From Peptococcaceae bacterium (GTDB taxonomy: Bacteria > Bacillota > Peptococcia > Peptococcales > Peptococcaceae), in NCBI GenBank assembly GCA_019420345.1, contig JAHZHI010000048.1, positions 1-64,000 on the forward strand: a DNA stretch of 64,000 nucleotides, written 5' to 3'. The position numbers and the translations under genes were made by a program. Every line of letters begins with the position of its first letter. The stretch's first letter is position 1. The notes under the pieces are model-generated. The model did not search any database. It was given only the letters and a program-made list of their open reading frames with translations, and had not been told where the DNA came from. Of the stretch, positions 43,653 to 50,933 are shown piece by piece.

Positions 43653-45917
43653 CTAGGCCAGGCGGCTGAAGTAGTGGGCGAGTTTTTCGTCGCAGATTTG
43701 GGCAATGTCGGCTTTGTCACGGGGGGTGAGTTTTTTCCAGACGGAGGCGTCGACCTGGATGATGCCGAGGGTTTTGGTATGGTGGAGCATTTGCATGTCT
43801 TCGAAGCGTTTGAAGGGGTTGGCGAGGATGTTGCGCTGGGCCTGGGCGTCGGTGTAGCCGCCTTTGGCGTAGAGGCTGTTGGCTTTTTCAACGACGAGGC
43901 CGGCGGCTCTGCGGGCCTCGTAGAAAGCGCGGAAATAGTCGACGATGTCGCTGAGTTTGACGCGGCCTTTGTCGTCGGCGCAGGCGAGAATGGCTTTGAG
44001 GAGCACGGGCTTGTAGGAGTAGCTCATGTCCATTTTCCGCACCATGTCCAGGAAGAGGTCTTTGCGGTTGGCGTCGTTGATGAGGGTCCAGCCATATTGC
44101 TGGGCGTATCGTTGAAGGGTGTCTTCCTTGAAATAGTTGAAGGTGCGGTGCGCGCTCATGGGCACAACGAGGTCGGGCACGAGTTTCCCTTCCCGCAGGT
44201 AGCGCTCGATGGTCTCGGTCTGCACGTCCACCCTGCGAACAAATTCCATCTGGGAGATCATGCCGGCGGCTTCTTCCTGCCAATTGAAGAGGTCGACGAG
44301 TTCGTAATCCAGCGCATCCACCGGCCAGTCGATGAGGGCGTCGGGCCGTTCGCCGCGGGCGTAGAGCCCCGCCTCGGCGGTTTTCTGCTGCTTTGGCGCC
44401 ACGACGAGAGCGCCGGGCCTGTAGTCTTTCAGGCGAAAGAGACGGTGCATGGAATAGGGCATGTTGTACTGGCTGGCGTTGTCGACGAAGTCGAATACCA
44501 TGAGGCTTTCTTTCCCAGGCGCCAGGCGCATGCCGCGGCCCAGCTGCTGGGTATAGAGCACTTTGGACATGGTCGGCCGCGCCATGAAGAGCACCTCGGT
44601 GGCTGGGCAGTCCCAGCCTTCGTTGAGCAGGTCGCAGGCGCACAGCACCTTGAGGCTGCCCGCTTCGAACCGCGCCAGCAGCTCGCGGCGCTCGCTGGCC
44701 TTGCTTGCCCCAGACACCGCCGCTGCGGCAACGCCCGCCTGATGGAGCCGTTCGGCTATCTCCTGCGCATGCTTGACGGAGGCGCAGAAAATGACGGTGC
44801 GTTTGTCGCCGACATAGCGCAGCCAGGTGTCAACGATGAGCTGGTTGCGCTCGGGCACATAAATCTTGCTCTCCAGGTCGCGAATGTTGTACTGAACGCT
44901 GTTGAACCGCACCTTGGTCAGGTCGATGTTGGTGTGAATGCGAATGCAGCGCACCGGCACCAGCTCGCCAATCTCGACGGCGGTCTGAATGTCGAGCTTG
45001 TGAGCGGTGTGTTTGAAAATGTCGAGAATGTCGGTATCGTCGGCGCGCTCCGGTGTGGCGGTCAGGCCCAGGGTGAAGGCCGGGGTGAAATAGGCGAGCA
45101 CCTTCTGGTAGGTGTCGGCGGCGGCATGATGGGCCTCGTCGATGATGACGTAGCCAAAGTCGTCCGCCCGAAAATGCTCCAGATTCAAGGCCACGCTCTG
45201 GATGCTGCCGCAGACAACGAAGGCGTCGTCTTCTTTTGTGCGCTCAACATAGCGGCCCACCGTCACCTCGGGCCAGAGAGCGCGAAAGGTCTTTGCGGCC
45301 TGATCCACCAGCTCCACCGTGTGCGCCAGAAAGAGCGTGCGCTTGCCCAGACGCTTGGCGTCCAGCACGGCGGTCACCGTCTTGCCGGTGCCTGTGGCGT
45401 GGTAAAGCAGGGCGATGGTCTCGGCGTTGTCGCGCATCGCCGCCAAAACCGCCAGCGCTTGCTTCTGGTGCGTCTTGAGTGCCAGCTGGGAGCCGTCCAG
45501 CGCCTTCCCGCGCTGAGTGGGCAGGTAATCCTCGATGGCGCGAAAGCTGGGGTGCTGCCCCAGGAACACACGCAGCTCGTCCTTGACCGTCTCCGGCTGC
45601 TGCTGCATCTGCCGCACGGCCCAGCGGTACACATCCCAGCCCAGATGGATCATGCTGTTTTGCTTGAGTAGGTCGTCATAGAACTTATCCTGCGACACCA
45701 GCTTGGGATTGTGGCTCGCCTCGTCGTCAATTTCTATGGCTACCTTCCGCCCGCCGTTTTCAATCAAAAAATCGGCAAAGCGGCGGTTTTGATAAATGTC
45801 CGTAAACGGGTACTGGGAATACAGATAGCCGGCCTTCTCCGCCCCAAATGTGTCGGAAAACAATTCGATGAACAAATCCTCGGCGCTGCTGCCCGAGGCC
45901 GAACGGTGTGTAGACAC
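43653..45917 (-). CDS. SF2 helicase with N-terminal PD-(D/E)xK nuclease-like domain
   Basis: A 754-residue protein. The N-terminal ~130 residues resemble a DUF559/Vsr-like nuclease fold: RRFADFLIENGGRKVAIEID (D, then E-x-D) followed by D-rich DEASHN. The SF2 helicase follows: Walker A LLYHATGTGKTVTAV (about residue 170), DEAH box YVIIDEAHHAAADT (about 255), TLGLTATPERAD and QQLGRGMRLAPG. A C-terminal helical region (about 520-754) has no clear family. Resembles type I/III restriction motors that stand alone in defence islands. GTG start chosen because GGAGG is eight bases upstream. Confidence 0.8.
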   Translation of the reverse strand: MSTHRSASGSSAEDLFIELFSDTFGAEKAGYLYSQYPFTDIYQNRRFADFLIENGGRKVAIEIDDEASHNPKLVSQDKFYDDLLKQNSMIHLGWDVYRWAVRQMQQQPETVKDELRVFLGQHPSFRAIEDYLPTQRGKALDGSQLALKTHQKQALAVLAAMRDNAETIALLYHATGTGKTVTAVLDAKRLGKRTLFLAHTVELVDQAAKTFRALWPEVTVGRYVERTKEDDAFVVCGSIQSVALNLEHFRADDFGYVIIDEAHHAAADTYQKVLAYFTPAFTLGLTATPERADDTDILDIFKHTAHKLDIQTAVEIGELVPVRCIRIHTNIDLTKVRFNSVQYNIRDLESKIYVPERNQLIVDTWLRYVGDKRTVIFCASVKHAQEIAERLHQAGVAAAAVSGASKASERRELLARFEAGSLKVLCACDLLNEGWDCPATEVLFMARPTMSKVLYTQQLGRGMRLAPGKESLMVFDFVDNASQYNMPYSMHRLFRLKDYRPGALVVAPKQQKTAEAGLYARGERPDALIDWPVDALDYELVDLFNWQEEAAGMISQMEFVRRVDVQTETIERYLREGKLVPDLVVPMSAHRTFNYFKEDTLQRYAQQYGWTLINDANRKDLFLDMVRKMDMSYSYKPVLLKAILACADDKGRVKLSDIVDYFRAFYEARRAAGLVVEKANSLYAKGGYTDAQAQRNILANPFKRFEDMQMLHHTKTLGIIQVDASVWKKLTPRDKADIAQICDEKLAHYFSRLA

Positions 45918-45981
45918 GACGGTCACCTCCAATTTTTCAACGCGCCTCTCCCCTCGCGCGAAAAGCGCCGATTGTTCGCGT

Positions 45982-46003
45982 GGTATTATCGATTTATTAT
46001 ACC
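45982..46003 (-). promoter_or_regulatory. Promoter/operator of the nuclease-helicase gene
   Basis: Perfect minus-strand -10 TATAAT (45996-46001) lies within the inverted repeat GGTAT...ATACC (45982-46003). The repeat placement suggests repressor binding; no regulator is identified. Confidence 0.45.
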
Positions 46004-46026
46004 ACCCCTGCGCCATCGCTTCCACT

Positions 46027-46065
46027 CCCCCCAACGCAAAACATCCCGCCGTGGGGGCGGGATGC
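46027..46065 (-). repeat. CATCCCGC hairpin repeat, copy E (terminator of stalk gene 1)
   Basis: GCATCCCGCCCCCACGGCGG then GATGTTTTGCGTTGGGG on the minus strand, 13 bases past the stop of the stalk gene. It marks the left edge of the duplication. Confidence 0.8.
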
Positions 46066-46077
46066 GGGGTGGATGGG

Positions 46078-46716
46078 TTATGGGTTGCAGAGTTTGCATG
46101 GGGTGTAGCCTTGGCTGATGAGGCTTTCGCGGGTGCCTTGGTAAGGGATGGGGTTGGTCATGCGGTCGACGGCGGAGCAGGTTGGGCGGTGGAATTTGTA
46201 GCTGTTGTTGTTGAGGATGAAGCTGGTGGCGACTGGGGTGGATGGGCCGGTGGTGCCGCTGGTGGTGATTTGCACGTCGCGGGCGGCGTTGTCCCAGTAA
46301 ACGTCGGCGCCAAGGGATTCGGCAAAGACGCGGATCGGCAGCATGGTGCGGCTGTCTTTGATCATTGGAGCGACGTCGCTTTCTTTGGCGGTGCCGTTGT
46401 GGTAGTAGGTGGTGTCACCGACGACGAAATAGGCAGTGGTATCGCCTTTTTCCACGCTGATGCTGCGGCTGGCGTTGTCCCAGACGACGCTGGCGCCCAT
46501 GGCTTCGGCCGCAGCGCGCATTGGCAGAAAGACGCGGCTGTTTTCGATGATCGGCGGCACGTCGCACTGGATGAGGGCGCCGTCGATGTGCACCGTGATG
46601 GCACTGCCGGCCTTGCTCTGCGACGCGCCAAGCTCATCCGCCTGCGCCGCCGACGGCAGCACAGCAACAAGCGCCGCCATCAGCACAGCGGCTAGGATAG
46701 TGAATCGTTTTTTCAT
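46078..46716 (-). CDS. Secreted stalk-domain protein with C-terminal Cys motif, copy 1
   Basis: A 212-residue exported protein with signal peptide RFTILAAVLMAALVAVLPSA. The copper-amine-oxidase-N-terminal-like stalk domain spans about residues 30-150 (VFLPMRAAAEAMGASVVWDN, then TMLPIRVFAESLGADVYWDN). The C-terminal ~45 residues carry YKFHRPTCSAVDRM and GYTPCKLCNP. This His/Cys pattern is shared by wall- or nuclease-associated modules (Ada-like metal site) and may bind a metal. GGAGGAACATCATC precedes the ATG. The protein is identical in copy 2. Confidence 0.85.
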   Translation of the reverse strand: MKKRFTILAAVLMAALVAVLPSAAQADELGASQSKAGSAITVHIDGALIQCDVPPIIENSRVFLPMRAAAEAMGASVVWDNASRSISVEKGDTTAYFVVGDTTYYHNGTAKESDVAPMIKDSRTMLPIRVFAESLGADVYWDNAARDVQITTSGTTGPSTPVATSFILNNNSYKFHRPTCSAVDRMTNPIPYQGTRESLISQGYTPCKLCNP

Positions 46717-46812
46717 GATGATGTTCCTCCTTTTTTCGGGTACGATTATGCTTTTGGGGTGTCGTGTGGTGGGGATGGTGTCAAAGGATTTGGGCAAGGG
46801 CTGTGACTTTTA

Positions 46813-46885
46813 TTGAAAAGAGTCTCGACAGCGTACGAGACTCGCACACAAAAACGAGGCTTTCGCAGGCCATCGAAAGTCTCGT
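46813..46885 (-). terminator. Tandem terminators of abiE, copy 1
   Basis: Two hairpins on the minus strand: ACGAG-CTTTCG/CGAAAG-CTCGT followed by TTTTTG (46853-46884), then GAGTCTCG/CGAGACTC followed by TTTTC (46820-46843). They lie between the abiEii 3' part and the stalk gene. Confidence 0.8.
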
Positions 46886-46893
46886 TCAATCCA

Positions 46894-47388
46894 TTATTCA
46901 TCAATCGCTGTAAATATCCGGTCTATCTCCTCGAACACTTTGAGTGCGTCGTCAAAATTCTGCTTTTCGTTCGTATACAGCAAGTCTTCGTGCAGAGTTT
47001 CATAACGCTTGCGAATGGATGCATCAAAGAAGTCTTTCCAGGTGTCAAAACGATAGGGCGCTTCGGGATTGTAGTCCGCAGAACAGGCTCTCTTTTCAAG
47101 AAAGACCCGATCGGTTTCTTTCGTTTTTCTTAGCAGCGCCTTCAGAGTGTCCGCATCCTGCAGGAAGGCCTGAATCTCCACACGATCAAAGAGCGCCGTC
47201 ACATCGTAAATATGGCGCACCTTGCCGTCTAATGTGCCGCAGATGGCGTGACGCTTGACCGACAGGACTTTGTCGAGGAAGGTGCGTTCGATCGCCAGGG
47301 TGTTGATCGTCACTTCTTCCAGTTCATACTCAGCGGCAACGTCATTCATGCCATGGTTCTCCAGGTATTCCTGAATGTAGGTTTTCAT
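46894..47388 (-). CDS. AbiEii-type toxin, C-terminal part, copy 1 (separate frame)
   Basis: A 164-residue frame equal to the C-terminal half of AbiEii nucleotidyltransferase toxins (family DUF1814): EYELEEVTINTLAIERTFLD with KVLSVKRHA, then a helical end. Its ATG overlaps the stop of the N-terminal part (ATGA) and has no ribosome-binding site of its own. A -1 shift on the A7 run just upstream would fuse the halves into a ~310-residue protein, the usual AbiEii length. Confidence 0.8.
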   Translation of the reverse strand: MKTYIQEYLENHGMNDVAAEYELEEVTINTLAIERTFLDKVLSVKRHAICGTLDGKVRHIYDVTALFDRVEIQAFLQDADTLKALLRKTKETDRVFLEKRACSADYNPEAPYRFDTWKDFFDASIRKRYETLHEDLLYTNEKQNFDDALKVFEEIDRIFTAIDE

Positions 47389-47825
47389 TCTTTTTTTGCG
47401 TAGGGATCAGGACGAACGCTGGAGCCGATTTCAAGCTTCACCTTCAGGCCATCGTCAAAAAAGACAAAGGCGCTTTTGTTCCGGTCGTTGCGCTCTCCTT
47501 CTATTTTCTCCATGCCATAGCCCTCGGCCATCATTTTTTCAATGGCTTTCAGTGCTTTTTCAATGTGCTTTCGCGACTGGCCTTCTGAAGGAAGATAGGT
47601 CAGGTCAATGTCCTCAGAAAAGCGTTCAATAGAGCCTGGATAGCATTTGCTGAGTGACGTGCCGCCCTTGAACACGCATTGTTCGGCAAAATCGCTCTGC
47701 TGAAGCTTTTGCAGCATGCTCACAATGTAATAATCTCTTCGCACCGCATCTTCAGGAATGCCCACCTCATCCGCTGTGATGCTGCAAAGGTCGCGAAAGT
47801 CTTCGTTGTTCTCATGCAGTCTCAT
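47385..47825 (-). CDS. AbiEii-type toxin, N-terminal part, copy 1
   Basis: A 146-residue frame carrying the nucleotidyltransferase site: FKGGTSLSKCY followed by RFSEDIDLTYL (about residues 46-72), the GG-T/S plus D-x-D pattern of type IV TA toxins. It stops right after VRPDPYAKKE, where homologues continue into the C-terminal half. The stop follows an A7 run (47391-47397) that is in phase for the slippery heptamer A AAA AAA. TTGGAGGATCTTT precedes the ATG, overlapping the abiEi end by 14 bases. Confidence 0.85.
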   Translation of the reverse strand: MRLHENNEDFRDLCSITADEVGIPEDAVRRDYYIVSMLQKLQQSDFAEQCVFKGGTSLSKCYPGSIERFSEDIDLTYLPSEGQSRKHIEKALKAIEKMMAEGYGMEKIEGERNDRNKSAFVFFDDGLKVKLEIGSSVRPDPYAKKE

Positions 47826-48504
47826 AAAGATCCTCCAAGTTTGGAAATTTATAGGTCGAGAGCGCCGATAAAAATTGCTGCAGAGAATGGCGCACATTGA
47901 GCCGCGTCAACAAAGCAGCCAAAAAAGCAATGGTGGATTTTTTGTAATTCATATGTTCAATCACATACGTCGCGTCGGCATCGGAATAGGTCTGCGCAAA
48001 ATGTTCCACATAAGAAAGGAAGGCTTTTGTATTCAGGTCCTCAATGTTGCCGAAGTTCTGAAGAATTTCCAGCGCTTCAATGGTCGCGACGCGGTCGTCG
48101 TTCAGCACGCAGGAAATATTTTTAACATGCACATTGCGAACGGTCTTCTTCTGGTCCGGCAAGGCATTGGACAACACATCGACCGTCTTGCTGATCTGCG
48201 TCGTCAGACCTTTCCTATTAAAGAGCCGATAGCCGACCACAAGGCCGCGCTGATTGTCCACATAATGGGCAACGATGTCCTGTTCCCGCATCGGCACCGT
48301 GCCGAATCTGGACGTCTTTGGACGGTAATACAAGCCTTTCGCCAAATGCGCCAAGACCCCTTTTTGGCAGAGACGCTCCAGCGTTTTATAAAAAGCCGCC
48401 TCGGACACATCCTCGGCAAAGCGTTCATACAGGCAGCGTGCCTCAATCACCGTGTTTGCACGCATCGTGCAAAGAGCTGGTTCTATTTGTTCTCTGACTG
48501 TCAC
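47812..48504 (-). CDS. AbiEi-type antitoxin/transcriptional repressor, copy 1
   Basis: A 230-residue protein: N-terminal winged helix (CLYERFAEDVSEAAFYKTLE, RLCQKGVLAHLAKGLYYRP) and a C-terminal AbiEi antitoxin domain. Antitoxins of this type counter AbiEii and bind inverted repeats upstream to repress the operon. Start GTG at 48504 has a G-rich ribosome-binding site eight bases upstream. It is identical to copy 2. Confidence 0.85.
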   Translation of the reverse strand: MTVREQIEPALCTMRANTVIEARCLYERFAEDVSEAAFYKTLERLCQKGVLAHLAKGLYYRPKTSRFGTVPMREQDIVAHYVDNQRGLVVGYRLFNRKGLTTQISKTVDVLSNALPDQKKTVRNVHVKNISCVLNDDRVATIEALEILQNFGNIEDLNTKAFLSYVEHFAQTYSDADATYVIEHMNYKKSTIAFLAALLTRLNVRHSLQQFLSALSTYKFPNLEDLYETA

Positions 48505-48535
48505 TCTGCTCGCCCCCTTCCATTGATCTACCTCA

Positions 48536-48586
48536 ATGATAAGAGAGCAGCACCAGAGTGTCAAGTAAAATCCATTTTTACTTGAC
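48536..48586 (-). promoter_or_regulatory. abiE promoter and operator, copy 1
   Basis: Minus-strand -35 TTGACA (48559-48564) and -10 TATCAT (48536-48541) at 17 bp. The perfect inverted repeat GTCAAGTAAAA-N5-TTTTACTTGAC (48560-48586) overlaps the -35, as expected for AbiEi autorepression. Confidence 0.85.
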
Positions 48587-48629
48587 GCACCCCAGCATAA
48601 TCCCAGGCAAGCAAACGCCCTCATCATAA

Positions 48630-48660
48630 CAAAAACCATCCCGCATTGCTGCGGGATGGG
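48630..48660 (-). terminator. Terminator of the ABC-F gene
   Basis: Hairpin CATCCCGCA/TGCGGGATG followed by GTTTTTG on the minus strand, six bases after the stop. It is a looser member of the CATCCCGC hairpin family. Confidence 0.85.
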
Positions 48661-48665
48661 GCGTT

Positions 48666-50285
48666 TTACGGCTTGTTCTTTTGGGCGAGGAGCTGCTGGT
48701 AGTCGTTTTCCAGTTCGTCTTTGTTGGGGCAGTTTGGGTCGGAGAGGCGGGCGATCACTTCGGCCAGGCGCAGTTCCAGGAGCATGCTGTCCATGCTCTT
48801 TGTGGATGGGGGTGCGGTCTGCTGGCGCTCCCAGCGGGCGAGGCTGCCTTCGAAGGCGAGGAGTTGTTTGTCCTCTATCCGCAGAAGCCGGGTGGCACAG
48901 CCATCGACAAAGGCGCGGTCATGGCTGACGAACAGGATGGTCCCTTCGTAGTCGTTCACCATGGTTTGCAGCGCTTCGATGGCAGGCATGTCCAGAAAAT
49001 TCGTCGGTTCATCCAGCAGGAGCAGGTTGGCGGCGGACCCGAACAGCTTGGCAAAGACGAGCTTGACCCGTTCGCCGCCGCTCAGGTCCCCGGCTTTCTT
49101 GAACACATCGTCGCGACGAATCAAGAGCCTTGCCAGGATGCCCCGCATGGTCTTTTCGCTTTGAACCGAGTCGACCATGACATTCTCCATCACCGACTTG
49201 CTTAAATCCAAGGTATCCAGGTTTTGCCTGAAGTAGCCAATCGTTGCCTTGGGAACCACGCGAATACCCGGCGCACCAGCGTCCATCAAATTCATAAGGG
49301 TGGTTTTTCCGCTTCCGTTTTGGCCAATCAGGGCCGTTTTGCTCCCTTTGGGCAGCACAAAGGCGGCGTTGTCAAAGATCAGGCAGTCCCCATAGCCGAA
49401 GGTGATCCCTTCGCCTGTAACCACGTTGCGGTTGGCGGGTGGATCGGTCAGCGAACAATCAATCCGCACCTGAGCGGCTTCCCACGGCTTTTCTTTAACC
49501 TCCAGCTGTTCCAGGCGGGATAAAATCGCCTTGCTGGCGTTGTCCAGCTTCTCCATTTTTTCACCTGCCGCCCGTTTGTGCAGGCGGGCTTCCGAATTGC
49601 CCATGCGGCTTGGCGCTTTTTTGATGCGGCGGCTGGCCTGGCTCCGCTGGCGGGCCGCTTGTTCCAGCCGTGATTTTTCCGAGCGGTACTGCTCATAGTC
49701 CAGCCTCTGCCGCTGGAGGGCCTGTTCCTTTTGGGCGTGGTAAGCCGAGAAATTTCCCGTATAAAAATGGGCGTGGCCATTTTCAATCTCGATGATGCGG
49801 TTGCACAGCCGATCCAGAACCGCCCGATCATGACTGACAATGAGCAGCGCGCCGCATTGCTCCAGCAGCTGACAACAGCGCTCCACACCGTCCGCATCCA
49901 GATTGGCCGTCGGTTCGTCGGCAAAGGTCAGAAGCGGCGCCTGAGCCATGGCCGCCAGCCCCAGGCGGGTCCATTCGCCGCCGCTTGGATGAGCCAGCGG
50001 CGTGTTCCCAGAAAGCCCCAGCTTGCGGCATTGTTCCGGGTCCACATGCGCCACATCTTCGCGGAACTGCTTGAAATAGCTCACCGGCGCCTTGCGAATG
50101 ACATGGCCTTCGTCGGGCTCCAGCTCCCCGGACAAAATGTTCAGCAGTGTGGTCTTGCCTGCGCCATTTTGCCCCACAATGCCAATGCGATCCCCTTCAA
50201 CCACATGCAGCGCTTCAACATCCAGAATTTTTCGTTCCCCGAAATAATGAACAATAGGGCTGGCCGATAACAAAAGTTTGGACAT
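48666..50285 (-). CDS. ABC-F family ribosomal protection protein
   Basis: A 539-residue protein with two ABC ATPase domains and no membrane segments. Walker A motifs are GIVGQNGAGKTTLLN (about residue 35) and ALIGQNGSGKTTLMN (about 318). A long charged interdomain linker (about 190-270, with RIKKAPSRMGNSEARLHKRA) is the segment that reaches the ribosomal peptidyl-transferase centre in Lsa/Vga/Msr-type proteins. The attenuator-like leader supports a role in resistance to 50S-targeting antibiotics. Drug range cannot be deduced. Confidence 0.85.
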   Translation of the reverse strand: MSKLLLSASPIVHYFGERKILDVEALHVVEGDRIGIVGQNGAGKTTLLNILSGELEPDEGHVIRKAPVSYFKQFREDVAHVDPEQCRKLGLSGNTPLAHPSGGEWTRLGLAAMAQAPLLTFADEPTANLDADGVERCCQLLEQCGALLIVSHDRAVLDRLCNRIIEIENGHAHFYTGNFSAYHAQKEQALQRQRLDYEQYRSEKSRLEQAARQRSQASRRIKKAPSRMGNSEARLHKRAAGEKMEKLDNASKAILSRLEQLEVKEKPWEAAQVRIDCSLTDPPANRNVVTGEGITFGYGDCLIFDNAAFVLPKGSKTALIGQNGSGKTTLMNLMDAGAPGIRVVPKATIGYFRQNLDTLDLSKSVMENVMVDSVQSEKTMRGILARLLIRRDDVFKKAGDLSGGERVKLVFAKLFGSAANLLLLDEPTNFLDMPAIEALQTMVNDYEGTILFVSHDRAFVDGCATRLLRIEDKQLLAFEGSLARWERQQTAPPSTKSMDSMLLELRLAEVIARLSDPNCPNKDELENDYQQLLAQKNKP

Positions 50286-50322
50286 AAAAAAACCTCCTTC
50301 ACCTTGCAGAAGGTGCCGGAGG
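50286..50322 (-). promoter_or_regulatory. Attenuator hairpin that also masks the ABC-F ribosome-binding site
   Basis: Minus-strand stem CCTCC..CACCTT / AAGGTG..GGAGG with loop CTGC, followed by T7 and then the ATG. It is a rho-independent terminator whose 3' arm contains the GGAGG ribosome-binding site. Both transcription and translation would need an alternative fold. Confidence 0.8.
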
Positions 50323-50483
50323 GCGAATGGGACGCAAAAAAGCCTGGAACGACACGACGCCGCATCGCCCCAGACTATTCCCTAAAAATCTGGAAAGGCC
50401 CCGCAATGATTCGCCCGGTTCCAGCACAAACAAAGGGTCCACGACCCCCTTCTGCATCTCAGAATACTGTTTGTGAAAAAACC

Positions 50484-50501
50484 TTAGCGAATCATCTTCA
50501 T
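50484..50501 (-). CDS. Leader peptide of the ABC-F gene (MKMIR)
   Basis: Five-codon frame with an AAAGGAAAGGG ribosome-binding site upstream, ~200 bases before the ABC-F start in the same transcript. Stalling of a drug-bound ribosome on such a leader is the known trigger of attenuation in this class. Function here is inferred from arrangement. Confidence 0.5.
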   Translation of the reverse strand: MKMIR

Positions 50502-50544
50502 GCTCGTGATCCCTTTCCTTTCTGATCCTATCGTATTTGTTTTA

Positions 50545-50573
50545 AGCATAGCACAGCCAGCGCCGTTTGGCAA
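50545..50573 (-). promoter_or_regulatory. Promoter of the ABC-F leader
   Basis: Minus-strand -35 TTGCCA (50568-50573) and extended -10 TGCTATGCT (-10 hexamer 50545-50550) at 17 bp. It lies inside the stalk-domain remnant. Confidence 0.6.
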
Positions 50574-50579
50574 GCGCAA

Positions 50580-50765
50580 GGTGGCGGCGGTTGTGCTGTT
50601 TTCCCAGCGGACGGTGTGGCCTAGGGCGTCGCTGTATTGCGTTTCAGTGCTGGCGTCAAAGAAGATTGGGAGATGAACGAATGTTTTAAATAGGCTTTCA
50701 ATGTTGCATTTGACTTGACCATCCATCCTCAAAAACTTCCCCTTGTATTCAACATAAGCGACCAT
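50580..50765 (-). pseudogene. Chimeric frame ending in a stalk-domain 3' remnant
   Basis: An open minus-strand frame without a ribosome-binding site. Its middle reads YSDALGHTVRWEN, matching the end of the stalk domain at 63306-63360 (a 31-base identical stretch, 50598-50628 against 63330-63360). The remaining sequence matches nothing I know. Most likely a fragment left by recombination; the ABC-F promoter now sits at its 3' side. Confidence 0.5.
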
Positions 50766-50802
50766 TCACATCTAAAGTTTCATGCTTCAGCTTCACTTTA
50801 AG

Positions 50803-50831
50803 TTGATTTATTTTTGAGTATTGACTATAAT
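50803..50831 (+). promoter_or_regulatory. Promoter of the DUF3644-associated RNA
   Basis: -35 TTGATT (50803-50808) and a perfect -10 TATAAT (50826-50831) at 17 bp on the plus strand, with no coding frame downstream. Confidence 0.7.
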
Positions 50832-50837
50832 ATGATT

Positions 50838-50933
50838 ATAGATAACTTGTGAAGGAATAACACTGGGTCCCAGAATGGGGTAGACGGCTTTCTCGTTGAG
50901 CATTCCTACGTGCCTGGGGTTATCTATTTTTTT
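50838..50933 (+). ncRNA. Candidate structured RNA convergent with the DUF3644 gene
   Basis: Seven bases after the -10, the predicted 5' end ATAGATAAC (50838-50846) pairs perfectly with GTTATCTAT (50919-50927), followed by a T7 tract ending at 50933. The ~95-nt RNA is thus closed by its own terminator stem. Inside, AGGAAT (50853-50858) can pair with ATTCCT (50902-50907), and CCCAG/CTGGG could add a pseudoknot. The only internal ATG is followed two codons later by TAG. The 3' end overlaps the last codons of the DUF3644 gene on the other strand. Candidate RNA partner or antitoxin. Confidence 0.6.

Larger units (their letters stand above)
46027..48600. repeat. Duplicated stalk-AbiE cassette, copy 1
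   Basis: About 2.57 kb repeated in direct orientation at 55375-57948 (offset 9,348 bp). The region from the CATCCCGC hairpin through the abiEi coding region appears identical apart from one base (46073 A versus 55421 G). Differences then cluster beyond 48543, in the abiE promoter/operator. Contents: hairpin repeat, stalk protein, tandem terminators, split abiEii, abiEi, promoter. Confidence 0.95.

Noticed and set aside
46095..46695. Long plus-strand frames opposite the stalk genes (also at 55348-56043)
   Set aside because: They have Val/Ala/Gly-rich antisense composition and lie opposite clear signal-peptide proteins.
50484..50765. A 93-codon protein upstream of the ABC-F gene
   Set aside because: No ribosome-binding site; it merges a stalk-domain fragment, the ABC-F promoter and the MKMIR leader in one frame, so it is not treated as a real gene.
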